In this document: positions 26,850-38,062 of the stretch, piece after piece
Position numbering within the stretch: position 1 is the first letter of the stretch
Layout: the number at the start of each line of letters is the position of its first letter
Origin: Sordaria brevicollis
Lineage: Eukaryota > Ascomycota > Sordariomycetes > Sordariales > Sordariaceae
Direction of reading: 5' to 3'
DNA length: 64,000 nt
Assembly: GCA_033439795.1 (NCBI GenBank)
Contig: JAUTDP010000004.1
Coordinates: forward strand, 3,720,001-3,784,000
Translations under genes and position numbers: made by a program
Notes under the pieces: model-generated
What the model was told of the DNA's origin: nothing
Seen by the model: only the letters and a program-made list of their open reading frames with translations
The model's database searches: none

Positions 26850-27230
26850 ATTAGAATATATTAAGATATTATTTAAATAAACGGTAATATAAACGTTTAA
26901 AATATTATAAAGTATATTATTAATATAATATTAAAACGTCTTTAATATATTTTACAAATTAAACGAGTAAATTATTAATTCGAAAAAGCCGAAACGGGTA
27001 ATAAACGCTATAAATTATTTATATCCTTCTTTAACCCGAATACGATTAAACGTAATAATAACGTTAAATTTAGTAAAGATTTTTACTTTATAAATAATAT
27101 CGAATATTTCCTTAATTAATAGTAATAAATAGCGGGATTTTATAATAACGTTATTAATACCGTAATAATTAATGTAAATACGGATTCCGCTATTAAATTT
27201 CCTAACGAAGAAGATAGGGGCCGTAACGGC
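26850..27230 (-). pseudogene. Decayed gypsy reverse transcriptase of the 7.26-kb element
   Basis: On the minus strand from 27220: PIFFVRK, then a GIRIYINYYGIN-type stretch and KSRYLLLI, reaching YLDNILIY near 26885-26861. These match the ordered RT blocks of Ty3/gypsy elements. The second Asp of the YLDD box reads Asn, as expected from RIP. Confidence 0.8.
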
Positions 27231-29004
27231 GGATTAGGAAGGCCGGATGAATTTTTTTTAAAAATTAATATTAATTTATTTTTTAATTATAGCCGCTTCG
27301 ATAGGCGTAATATATTAGGGTTTTATATTGGACGGTTACTATTTTAATAATAATTCGATTTTATAATTATAAACGCAATACGGCGAGATTTTTTTTATTA
27401 AACGGGGAAAGAAAGCTTCGATATTTTTATAGTATTTAATTAGGACTTTAGCCTTAATTTCGTTATTAAATTTAATAAATTTATTATTCTTTTCTAGGAA
27501 AATCTTTACGTCCTCTTTAGTAATTTTAATAATATAAATTTATTTAAGGATTTTTTTATATATAAGAATATCCCGGTTAAAATCCTTTATTAAATTTAAT
27601 ACTCTTATTAAAATAATAATTTCTTTATTTTTATCGGAATTAATATTACCGGCTATTATATCGACGAATAAATAAATAAATAACGGTAAAAAGTATTTAT
27701 ATTATTCCCCTTTATTATTTATAATATTATTTATTATATTTTTTATTAATTCTTCGACGTTTATTAATTCCGAAATTATAAATAGCCGTTTTAACGCAAC
27801 GTAATTAATAATTAAAGGCTTAAAATTCTATTTCTCGTATATATAATTAAACGTAATAGCGTTAAATTCCTTAATATCGGCTATATTAAATGCGTTATTA
27901 ATACGTATAAAACGTTATAATTACGTCGGGCATACCGTTTTAATAAAAATACGGCGGCTATTTAAACGAATATATAGTTCGTAAACCGTAGGGTTCTTAA
28001 TTTTAACGAAAAAGGCGGCCGTATTAAAAATTCCCTATATTTTAATTTTAATTCGATTAACGATTAAAGCCTTTATAGGGTTATTAGTACGGTATAGAAA
28101 ATTATTATATTATTTAACTTTAAGAATTAAGGAGGGAATTAGAGTAGGTTTATTTTCGGGGGTTAGGGAAAAGGGTAATAATTCGGAGATTAGTATTATT
28201 CGTAGGGTAATTTAAAAAGCGGACTCCGGTTATAAAGTTATTTTAGGGGATTTAAGGAGCGGAAGCGGCGGCGGGGTTAAAATCGGGGTATTTAATTATA
28301 ATAATAAACGAATAATTATTACCGTAATACGATTAATAAAGCTTTTAAATACAATAATTTATTTATTAAAAAGATTTAAAGGGAAATAGCGGCTACGGTA
28401 TTAAATAAAGTAGATAGTATAATTATTATAATTAATTTTAAATTAATAATATTATATTTATAAAAAACTAAAAATAATAGGGTAATTTTTAAAGATATTG
28501 TAAATAAAAAAAGTAATAATCTTTATATAAAGATTAATATAGAATTGGGCGCGGACTCTTTTAAAAATAATACTTTTAACGATTTTATTAATAAAGATTA
28601 ATTTCTTTAATTATAAAAGTTTAAAACGCGGGAGGTTATTCTTTTTTATAAATAAAGAATTTAAAAAAGTATAAACGGAGTAACCGTTATTTATTAAAAT
28701 AATATAATAATCTTTACGCAATCTGGTATATACGTAAAATAATAAAAATATTAAATTTAAAAATATAGAATTATTTAAAGATTAAATTCGTATTTCCTTT
28801 AAATCCTTTAACTTATAATTTAAAATTTACTTCTTTAATAATATTAATCCGAACCTCTATACGCAATTATATATAGAAATTAAATATTTCCCTAATTATT
28901 ATAATATTCGCCGCCAATAATTTATTTAGCGGGCTAAGCGGGAGCCGGGTTAATAGCCGGAACGGGAGCCGGGTTAGTAGCGGGGGTATTAATATTATAA
29001 ATAT

Positions 29005-29035
<31 letters not shown>

Positions 29036-30727
29036 CCTACTACGACCGTAGTTGCTATTACGACGGTTATTTTTATTAATAGGGCCTTAAGACTATAATT
29101 AATAGAACGAAAATAATCTTTAATTAAATAGCCGGATTAACCGCAATAACGATAAAGGCTATTATATATTTATTAATTTAATATATTAAAGTAAATAATA
29201 TTAATAAGGTTAATAGTATTGAAATTTATTTTATTACCGCCCTAATTAACGGTATAATTATTAGGGTTGGAAATAGAATTAGAACTATTAATAGCGGAAT
29301 TAGAATTATTACCGGAATTAGTATTAGCGTTATTATTAAAGGCGCTATTAAAGATACTACGGGCTATACGGGCGTAATAATTAATATCGTCCTAAATGTA
29401 GGCGATTTTATAATATATTTCTAATTATTTATCCTAAGCGTTATTAGTAAGGGGTTTATAATAAGCGTTAGCGTTATAAATACGTTTAGAAATTTTATTC
29501 TTTAAATATTCGACCTTTTAAATTTTAATTAAGCCGTAAATAATTATTAAAAACGTTAATTCCATTTTAAAATCGGTAAAATTCTTATTAAATTAATAGT
29601 ATTCAATTAAACGACGTTAAATATCCTATTTAATATTAATTATTTCGAAACGTTTAATTAAATATTATATAAATTCGGCGCTTATTTTTTATTCCTAAAC
29701 GTCTTTATTATTCTCGATTATAATAATTTTAATAAAATCGTTAATACCGGATTTAAAGTCGGGGCCGAATAATATAATTATACGTAAAATCTTTTAACGT
29801 TCGTCCTAAAATAATATCAAATTGTAAATTTATTAAATTTAAATAATTATATATTAAAAGCGGAAAATACGAATATATTTAATAGAATCCTTTTCGAAAT
29901 TGGTAAAAATAAAGGGGTCGGCGACTATTTATTTATAAATATTATTAATATTTAAAATAGTAAGGTTAGGGTTACCGGGGTTAGAAAATATAACGGCGGT
30001 TTAAATATTGAATTTATTATATTAAATTTTAAAATCGGAATATTTTTTTTAAAGAACGGCGTACGACGTTTAAAGGTTTTTAAAATTAATAAAAATTATA
30101 TCGAATTAATTAATAAAATTATTATTCCGGTTGTAAATAAATATATAATCGTTACAAAGGCGTTAATAGGCGCGGCTAAATAATTAAGCGATAAACGCGA
30201 AGGCGGTTTCCCTAATAATTAAGGAAATACAGTCGAAGTAATTATAAAAGACGAAGTAGAACTTTTTATCGTTACCGAAATTTACGAAAATCTCCTTAAT
30301 ATTTTCGTCGGAGGTAAATTCGTAGAAAGCGGCGCGGGCGATATTAATATTAGGAATTAAATTATTACTATTATTAATAATATTATATAAAGTTTTTAAA
30401 ATGATAGCGTTATTAGGATTAATAAGGTTAATATTAAAAATTAGAGCGTTAAAGAAAATACTTAATATATTATTAAGGGAAAAAATTATAAAGTCGTTAT
30501 TACCGTTATAAAATATAAAGAGTAATATAATTAGGATCGTTTAATCGTTATAAATCTTCTTATTTATTAAATATAAAAACCCTCCTTTATTTAATTAAAT
30601 AAAGGGATTTAATAATAAAGGAAATACGCTAATTCGACGGCTTATATACGGCGAGCGGGAAATAGGCGATTTATTTTAAATAAAATAAAATTATACGTAA
30701 ACACGTTATTTTAAAGGTATAATTAAC

Positions 30728-31034
30728 TATTATAGGGATAGTTAATATAAAAGTAAATAATAAATATAAATATATATAATTATATAAAAGAAGAAAGAGG
30801 AAAAGGAAGAAAATATACGTAGGAGGCCCGCCTTTTATAGGGCGCGACGGGAACGCGTTGGTTACGCGCAGTTAAGTGACCCTAATTATGTAAGCGGTAA
30901 GTAATAATATAATATCCTATATAGGCGGGACCATCCCGAATATAGTAATACGTTTTAGGAAGCGACTACTATACGAGCACAAGCACGTGATGGCAATATG
31001 CCAATTACGTGCAATTACGGCTAGGTTTGTGATA
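30728..31034 (-). repeat. Right LTR (5' LTR) of the 7.26-kb gypsy element
   Basis: 307-bp partner of 23780-24086. Its right third (about 30950-31034) keeps CA/TG-rich sequence such as CGAGCACAAGCACGTGATGG, while the matching part of the left LTR is fully mutated. Confidence 0.88.
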
Positions 31035-31039
31035 AGAAC
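31035..31039. repeat. Right target-site duplication of the 7.26-kb gypsy element
   Basis: AGAAC, identical to 23775-23779. Confidence 0.85.
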
Positions 31040-31159
31040 CTAATTTTAATATTAAGGATTTTTTAAAAACGTTTTATAACGAGGGTATAAATTTCGTACT
31101 TTTTTTTATAAATTTGTACGAAAAGGGATATCCGCTAAACTTTTTAATAATAGTACGCG

Positions 31160-31608
31160 GATAGCGGTAGAAATACGGACGGTTTTTTTACGTTTTTAAA
31201 GGAGGAGGGAGTAATAATTAGGGAGGAAGAAGGGGTTTTAAAAATTAGGAATTAATTAAATTAGGAAATATATAGGGTTTAATATAGGGAGAGGGTATTA
31301 AAGGCGCCTTCGGACGGGGAAGGGAGTTCGGAGGAGTTTAGAGAGGAATAGGGTAGTTTATAGCCCCCCCCTCTAGGTACTCTTACGGGGGTTTAATTGA
31401 ATTATTGGGCCGCGTTTACGTAATGGGTAGCACGTGATTGGGTAGGATTATAAAATTATATAATTTGCCTTTAGGTTTTTCTAGGGCGCTATTGTATATA
31501 GATTCTCTCCTTATTTGTGTATGTAGCTCTATAGTTACGCTGCTGTGGCACGTTTCATACCCTACGGGAGGCGGAAGTAGACGTTAAAAATAATAATAAT
31601 AATAATAA
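31160..31608 (+). repeat. LINE 3' untranslated region and (TAA)6 tail
   Basis: GC-richer, G-rich sequence after the apparent end of ORF2, ending in six perfect TAA units at 31591-31608 and then the right target-site duplication. RIP weakens steadily toward the right end: CA and TG reappear from about 31420. Confidence 0.75.
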
Positions 31609-31610
31609 CA

Positions 31611-31630
31611 ACAGGACCCCTTGGCGATCC
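31611..31630. repeat. Right target-site duplication of the LINE
   Basis: ACAGGACCCCTTGGCGATCC, 19/20 identical to 4972-4991. Confidence 0.85.
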
Positions 31631-32802
31631 GCAAATATACACAACTGCTAGGGCTGCAGTAGCTTGCTTACGGGGTTGTATTGGCGATCCCAGATGGACA
31701 TAGGTCGCTATTTCAGGTCCTGCCCAATCTCCATTCCCAGCAGCCTCAGTGAGAAAGTGGCTGGGTTTTTCTAATTCCTGTTGGCTAGCATCCTGTGAAG
31801 GCACCGACGGATAATAAACAACATCGGGGCGTTGTTTCGAGCCTCCAATAAAGAATCTGGTCAGCTTAGAAGCCAACAGACGCAGAAACCCGTGCCGTTG
31901 CCATATCGAAACGAAGAATACGCGTTAATTGTGGTTAAGGTTCGAAAACCTCGTCCAACTTCCCGTCATACAACGGTTCAGAAAATCAACGAATCAACAC
32001 CAAGATGCAGTCTACAGGTAGTAAGCAAACACCTCAAAACTGCCTGAACCCAAATACATTGCCAAGTCGAAAATCTTGACGCCTGAGATGGGACTTGGGG
32101 AGAACTGGGATCGGTAAAAAAGAATCCAAGCGGGTCTATGACAATCCTGTCAGCACTTAGACTAGAGTGAGCAGAGCTTGTAGCCTGTAGCTGAACAACA
32201 GTTGCCCCACTAAAACAAGCGCTCACCATCGAGGCGCGCAACGTGGACCTGTTGGAGGCTTGGAGCAGATGTCGAATTGTCTCGTCTCTTCCAGTTCAAT
32301 GGCTCTCATTGAATCTCCCATAAAGGCGCATTGGCAATTAGGTTGCCATTGCCTTCCCGTCTCACGTTGGTCGCTTATCCCAACAGGGCTGAGACTGTCG
32401 ATGAGCAGCACCGCAATCCGCGCCACGGCCAAGACTTCTTTTCTTGAACGTGTAAGCGGTTGTTTTTCACTTTTTAGAGAAATCGCTGACCGCCCCAAAG
32501 ATAGAGTCTGTCTCTCCACTGAGAGGCTGGTGAAGTCTGGAGTACCTCTAGGCTCCGACGGGATCCTTGGCGTGACCTATTTTCTGCCTGTAGCATTCTG
32601 ACACACAGTGCTGGCCCGCTCCACCTTGGCGTCCCTAACCAAGACCCTGGAGATCGATTTGTTTATCTTTCCGTTGGGTATAACCTCCCGCCGTCTTTGC
32701 GCAAGAGTGAAAATTGTTTGTCTTTTTCAAGTTTCACTTTTTCGCTGCATAGTATCCCCAGATAATTTGTCTGTCTGTGGTAGATTGCGAGAAGGAAAAA
32801 GA
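31631..32802. other. Gene-free flank, former upstream region of two genes
   Basis: Normal composition; no convincing gene. Before the LINE inserted, this DNA joined 4971 and formed a divergent promoter of about 1.4 kb between the double-cupredoxin gene and the SUR7-like gene at 32803. It now serves only as upstream region of the latter. A C/T-rich leader precedes the ATG at 32803. Confidence 0.6.
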
Positions 32803-34049
32803 ATGCAGCAGCGGAACCTCTTCTGGACGCTGGCGCCCGGCGCGCTGTCAGTTATTGCGTTTGTCCTCATTACCACGGCCCTGTTCGGGCAGCACAGCAG
32901 GTGGTTGGATGGTGTTTACTTTTTGGAGGTGAGCATTGTTTATGCGGTTTTCCGTTTGAACGAAGGCCATGGTGACTGATTCAATAGCTCCAGGTCGATG
33001 TCTCAAAGATGTCCATTCCCCCAAAGCTCGGGGAGTCAAGCATTTTGAACAACATCTCCACGGTCTCCGGCACGGATTACACCGGCCAAAACTCCACCGC
33101 CAACTCGCTCGGCATCGCCAATAAGTACACCGTCGGCTTGCTCACAGCTTGCGGTCGCGGCAATGGGACTTCTTCATGCATGAAGTCGCATGTCGGCTAC
33201 TACTTCAACATTCCCAAAGTTCTCCGATTCTCGGCCACTTCCTTGCAAGGAAACGTCAATGGCACCTTTGCGGAGGCCACAGAGTCCTACAAGACCGCTA
33301 GCGCCTTCATGTCCAGCGGTCTCATTGCGTCCAACGTCTTCAACTTCCTGGTATCGATTGTCGGATGGTTTTCGCCCAGAGGAGCGGGCGTCATGAGCGC
33401 CATCTCGACGTGCTTTGCCATCTCCGCCACCATTGCGGCAATTGTCGTCTTTAACAAATTCGATAACGCCATAATGGCCACTTATTCGCGGTCCATCGGC
33501 TTGACCAGCCAACTTGGCACGTCTGCTATGGCCATCGCCTGCGTGGCCTCTCTTGTTTCGCTTTTGGCGACCATTTTGTATGTCAGCCGATCGCTCAGAG
33601 AAGATCCGACCCGACAGGGGCAGCGCCGCCGCGTTAGGAACAAACCAGCCGGTCGTGCTGCCGAGGAGAAGGCGGTACCTTTGATGGAAGGCAGCAACGG
33701 TTACAAGATGGAAGAAGGCATCGAAGTGTATCATGGTGAGGGTAACGGTGTCGGACCCCAGCAACAGAGGAATGGTTTCATGGGTTTGGTGGGCGGCAAG
33801 CATAGCTATGTCCAAGTCGAGAAGCAGCATCCTAACCGCGAAGATGACATTGCGAACCGGCCGGTGTCGGCCCTTGGCTCGCCACAAATGGGACCAAGGC
33901 TCGACGATGACTGGGCGGCTCCTGATGAGTACGCGCCAAAGAGGAAGCCGGTTCCAAGCCCTCCAAGACTCGACATTCCTGGTAACCGCCAGACCAGAGA
34001 TCTGAGTGCTAGTTATGAACCATATACTAGCACAACGACTAGGGTCTAA
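32803..34049 (+). CDS. SUR7/PalI-family plasma-membrane protein
   Basis: Two exons: 32803-32928 and 32994-34049, 393 aa; the acceptor TAG at 32987 would add two residues (start 32988) and is also in frame. Donor GTGAGC, branch CTGAT. The first ATG gives an N-terminal membrane segment (about residues 10-32). A long outer loop with N-x-S/T sites and a conserved-looking Cys pair (TACGRGNGTSSC) follows, then three more segments: about AFMSSGLIASNVFNFLVSIV, VMSAISTCFAISATIAAIVV and AMAIACVASLVSLLATILYV. A hydrophilic cytoplasmic tail of about 150 aa is rich in Arg, Pro and Gly. Four spans with a large first loop fit SUR7/PalI proteins, which act in eisosomes, cortical patches or pH sensing. Which branch is meant cannot be decided from sequence alone. 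Confidence 0.78.
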
Positions 34050-34376
34050 GGGACGGTCTTTTGCCGTTTCGTATCAGAGAATATTGAGATATAACGGGAC
34101 GTATTCCAGCTGTCCGATGGAATTGATGATGGTTCGGATTGGAGTTTGTGGCGTCGAATGTCTTTTCTGGTTAGGATGCGGTCCTGGGTAAAGATCATGG
34201 GTCATTGGCATAACTTGTACATTCGTGATCAGGATTCAGACCTCGGGTTGGTGTATATGATGTACAAAGTTAAGTGAATATCATGTGGCGAGAAAGATCG
34301 TGTCTGATAAAACGTAGTTTGTTGCTTCATTGACCGGGGTATCCATTTCATGATTTCTCTTACCAACAAGGTGCTA
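34050..34376. other. Short convergent intergenic region
   Basis: 3' regions of the SUR7-like gene (+) and TRAPPC12 (-), 327 bp. No other gene seen. Confidence 0.6.
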
Positions 34377-36204
34377 TCATAGCTTGAAGTCAACGTTGGT
34401 CTTTTCCCATCCAAAAGGTGTCGGCTCCAGGGCAGCAACCTTCTCCGTCAACTGAACCTTTAACGTCCGTGATCTTTCCGTACATAGCTCGTACATGGTT
34501 GTCAAATTGAAGAGGAGCGTATGTGAAGTCCTGCCAGAGTCGACCAAGCTCTCGAGAAAATCTGTGCCCTAGATTATCACGTTCCGTTTAGCAAGGCTTG
34601 AAACATACAAGTTATAACGACAAGCACTTACCTCTTGCAACCGTCCCACGTACAGCAAACAAACTCCCCTGTTGACTCCAATCATCTCATCATCCGACAC
34701 CTTGCTTAGCTCCTCCCACTGGTTCAACGCTTCAAAATACTTTCCATCCGCCATGTCGCACAAGGCGTTCAGAATCCGTTCTGTCATGTTATCCGAAGAG
34801 CCTTCGCTACCCTCCAAGGGCTTCACGCATTTTCTTGCAGCGTCAACGTCTCCCAGATGCAACCACAACAAGGCCCTCGCCATCTGCATCTTACCGCTCC
34901 CATGATCACTGTCCTTTAGCGAGGCAAAGTGTTCCACTGCCCCCTTGAGGTCATCCATCTCGACCAGGACGCCGGCGACCCGAACGCCCAGATCGTTCAG
35001 TCTCTCCCTCCACAACTCCTTCCCCGAGTTGTCATGCTTGGCTGCCGCCTCGGCCAGGCGCAGCCGTGCTTCCCTGGCCAAATCGTAGTAGCTCATGACT
35101 GCACGCCGTTGGTCGGCGAAGCTCATAGCCTGCAACCGGACCGCCAAGACACGCAGCTCCCATGGGATCAAGTTGTGGCCAGTCTCATCAATGTAAAAGG
35201 CTGCATTCAGATCCTCGAGAGCTTTGACCTCTTGAGTGGCAAGTGCGGTGGCGTCGATGAGGGTTAGGCATGCCAAGCGGACGTAAAACAGAGAGAGTAT
35301 GAGGGCGTGGTCGACCGGGTCCGGAGCGGGAGCGCCATTGGCCCCGGTGAGTGCTTGGGCGGCAGCAACAGCGGCGGCCCGGAAGTGGCCACCGGCGAGG
35401 AGCTCGGGGATAGGCGTGGAGGGTGATGGCTGCTTCGCCGACTGGCGGAAGGGCGGCGGCACGTTGAGGGGAGTCAGTTCATGGTAGATGTCGGGACGGA
35501 GGAGATGGGAAAAGTCAGGTGGAGGGCGCGGGGCTCCGCGTCCGGGTCCGTAGCCAGCGCCACTGCCGGGCCCAGGTGAGGTAGACATGCGGGGACTACG
35601 GCCGGCCGGCGATAGGGATAGGGGCGGTAGTTGACGGCGGGAGTGGGGAGGGGCGGGGGAGTGAGCCGCTGGAGAGCGGGGGAGAAGCGGAGAGCCAGGG
35701 ACCGACGTCCTGGGTTGATGTCGGTGTGCGTCGGCAATCATTTGAGGCTGTTGCTCGGCGTGAGAGGACGATGGTTGCTGATTGGGTGGCTGTTGCGGAG
35801 GAAGGAGAAGGGATGCCAGAGGAGTACTACGCCGCTGTCAGTCGATGATGATTTGGGTCTTGGGTAAGGGTCAAGGCATGGACTCACTCATCAACATCCA
35901 GGGGCCCCTTCGTAGAGGAGCGCGGGCGTGTGGCTAAACCCAGAGATGGCCTATCAGTCTTGTGTCTTGTTGAACGGGTGGGTGAGTCCCGCCCAGGGTC
36001 CGAGCTATGATGCGATCTGCCCACTTGCTCTTCCGCTGGAGGTCCGAGCCATCTGCCCACTTGCTCTTCCGAATGTTTCTCTTTCATCTGACCCGGGAGA
36101 ATCTAGATAAACGAGATAAGTCGGGATATGGTCCACTTACCCTTGACGGCGGACCGCGTCCGTTGGTGTCCCTTTTGAGGCTGTCCTGATGACTCTTGAT
36201 TCAT
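34377..36204 (-). CDS. TRAPPC12: TRAPP complex subunit TRAPPC12 homologue
   Basis: Four exons proposed on the minus strand: 36204-36141, 35933-35888, 35826-34632 and 34568-34377, about 498 aa. The last two introns are firm (61 nt: GTGAGT..GTAG, branch CTGAC; 63 nt: GTAAGT..CTAG). The first intron (207 nt, GTAAGT..TTTAG) is chosen because it alone joins the two short N-terminal pieces in frame. The product runs from a Ser/Pro-rich N-terminus (KGPLDVDDTPLASLL) to TPR-like helices (about residues 170-430) and ends in ELCTERSRTLK..FGWEKTNVDFKL, the conserved TRAPPC12 C-terminus. The family is a subunit of TRAPPIII-type tethering complexes, which activate Rab GTPases in secretion and autophagy. 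Cytosolic, membrane-recruited. N-terminal exon structure is the uncertain part. Confidence 0.85.
36015..36071. repeat. Imperfect tandem duplication inside TRAPPC12 intron 1
   Basis: ATCTGCCCACTTGCTCTTCC occurs at 36015-36034 and again at 36051-36070, with the next base G in both; surrounding GTCCGAGC is also duplicated. The unit is about 36 bp. It lies in the proposed first intron, so it should not affect the protein. Confidence 0.75.
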
Positions 36205-38062
36205 GATGCAACGATACGCTCTAATCGAACGACAGCGGAAACAAAAAGATAAATGGAGACTTGGTTGGGGATGAAGAGAGTAGTCAGTTGGTTGGCTTTT
36301 GTCAGATTGCCTAAAGTGGAAGCGCGACGGTGTCAGATGGAGATCGGTGTTGAGGTTATAGAGATTCAAGATGTTGGAGGTTACCAGGGACTAACCTTAG
36401 CGATGTGATCATTCATCACATGTACTGTGCCTACTGTGCCTACTGCGGCTGTTAGGGAAATTAACAGACTTTCGGAACATAACCCTGGCTTCCGCGTCCT
36501 TGTGTTAAGCAAATTAACAGCCCTGAAGTGGCCCCGGTCCACTGATGGACGGCAGGGTCAGGGAAGGACCGGAGCGGGAGCTTCCTTTCTGCAGGGCACA
36601 TCTGACAAGTGGGTAAACTTAACATTTCCTCGGAACCAAGTCTTCTGTTCCCTTTCATCTTGCGCCCATCAACACCAAATTCATTTCACGATATGCTGTC
36701 AGCCCATGGTTAGGTATACTTCTAGCGATATTATTGCTGATCACCGTTCTTCATCAGGTCAAGGCTTCCCTAGGCGCCACGTCCCTCAGTGTCTCTTGTT
36801 ACGTAACGACTTCTCACCTTTCGACTCCTTCTCGTCGACATCGTCGAATCCTACTGAGGCATGAAAAGTTACGAGGGCTTCCTCCTCCTAAGCCTTCCCC
36901 AAGTAACAGAAACGACTCTCTTGCCGGCAATATCCTTTGGAAACCGCAGCAGACCTCAGTGAGCAGCCGGCTGTTGGACGCCGAGCACCTCACCGAGTGA
37001 CAGGCATCGTGCACGGATCTGCTCTGGAGTTGAATTCCGCACTTTGGCCGGGACACCCCGTGGCGTCCGAATCTCAGGTTTCGAGGCTCGCCACCTGGTT
37101 GCTCTCTAACAAGTAGGAATTGATCCACTTCGTTCATCTCGTTGGTCGTAACTGGTTCTCAATCAACTGGCTGAAGTTTCACCTGGATACAGAAGAAAGA
37201 GGACATTTCGAAGCATCGTGAGAAATAGGCTCGCGGTCGACCTGATATCGCAATTCACAGCAAGCGTTGAACTTCTTCACACGGCTCTTTTTGAAATACC
37301 CTGACCACTTGCCCATGATGTTGCGGTGTGCCGTAAGAGGAAACTAGCCGGAGAAGAGTGTCTTAAAAAAAAAAAGGCTGACCTCTTCCACCCCCTCAGG
37401 CTCTCCAGTCCTTTGCAATAATCAGGACTGCGGTTTCCGTACACCTCACACAGGCCAGTGCTTATGGCCCGGTTTCTTCTCGTTGCTGTTTGGTTACCGC
37501 TGTACGGATGGTCATTTGTTCAGTGTGGCGCCATAGTCGATTCCTGGTGTCGATTGGCAGCTGTCTAGACTCGTCTTCATTTCCGTTGTCTAATCTTCGT
37601 TGCTTCTTCGTACTAGCTTTATATTCCATGGGCATACACTGGCAGACTGGGCAATTTCACCCCATGGGGACAGACTCGGCATGGGTGACGCAAGCGATGA
37701 TCAATGTTGAGGAATACGAATCATGAGATACGCCCCGCCAGCCGTGAAGCTTTGGGCACATCTCGGTCACAACTCGGGGACTACCTTACCAGACATCCCT
37801 GAGGGTGACAACGCCATGTTTCGTGGCTGCTGTCATTTCTCGAGGCTTCCTGTTATGCCCGCCATTACCAATGTTTAAGCTCGTGGGCTTGTTCTTGACC
37901 TCCCAGTCCGGTGGGTACAGTATCCTCAGGCACCAGGTTGTTTATCAATCATGAGCCCTCCCCCCTCCTCGCCTCCGGCTGTATGGTGAACCTTTTCACT
38001 TGACATGGATCAATTTCAAATCGACAGAAGCAGCCAAACATTTGATACGAGGAGTTGTCAAA
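36205..38062. other. Intergenic DNA between divergent genes, no gene seen
   Basis: About 1.86 kb of normal composition between TRAPPC12 (-) and the membrane-protein gene at 38063 (+). It holds both promoters and probably a long 5' leader. Open frames of 60-145 codons lack domains and splice logic. Confidence 0.55.

Larger units (their letters stand above)
23780..31034 (-). mobile_element. 7.26-kb Ty3/gypsy LTR retrotransposon, RIP-mutated
   Basis: Complete outline: 307-bp LTRs, perfect AGAAC duplication, and minus-strand pol remnants with RT near 27220-26850. It is inserted in the last part of the LINE's ORF2, whose frame-like sequence can be followed on both sides. All frames carry RIP stops. 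A GA-rich or zinc-knuckle gag region presumably lies between about 29000 and 30500 on the minus strand; not resolved. Confidence 0.85.
4992..31610 (+). mobile_element. Tad1-type LINE, RIP-mutated, interrupted by two nested LTR elements
   Basis: The LINE is in three pieces: 4992-6069, 19486-23774 and 31040-31610, about 5.94 kb once nested elements and one flank copy each are removed; Tad-type LINEs are roughly 6-7 kb. Evidence is the 20-bp target-site duplication, the 3' (TAA)6, and decayed LINE domains in order on the plus strand: ORF1-like region (about 5050-6060 continuing 19490-20100), apurinic-type endonuclease (about 20130-20720), reverse transcriptase (about 21590-22200), RNase H (about 22970-23470) and a C-terminal region resuming after the second nested element to about 31160. 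CA and TG are nearly absent in the body, so RIP has made many stops. The outermost 3' end (about 31490-31610) keeps CA and TG and is least mutated. Non-autonomous now, certainly inactive. Confidence 0.85.

Noticed and set aside
4992..31610. Centromere or Starship-type giant element
   Set aside because: RIP-rich blocks can be centromeric, but clean target-site duplications and nested retroelements explain this one fully. No tyrosine-recombinase (DUF3435-like) captain gene was recognised.
31562..31876. 104-codon minus-strand open frame at the LINE junction
   Set aside because: Its end runs through the complement of the (TAA)n tail, giving a poly-isoleucine stretch, and through the target-site duplication. 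No domain; a chance frame.
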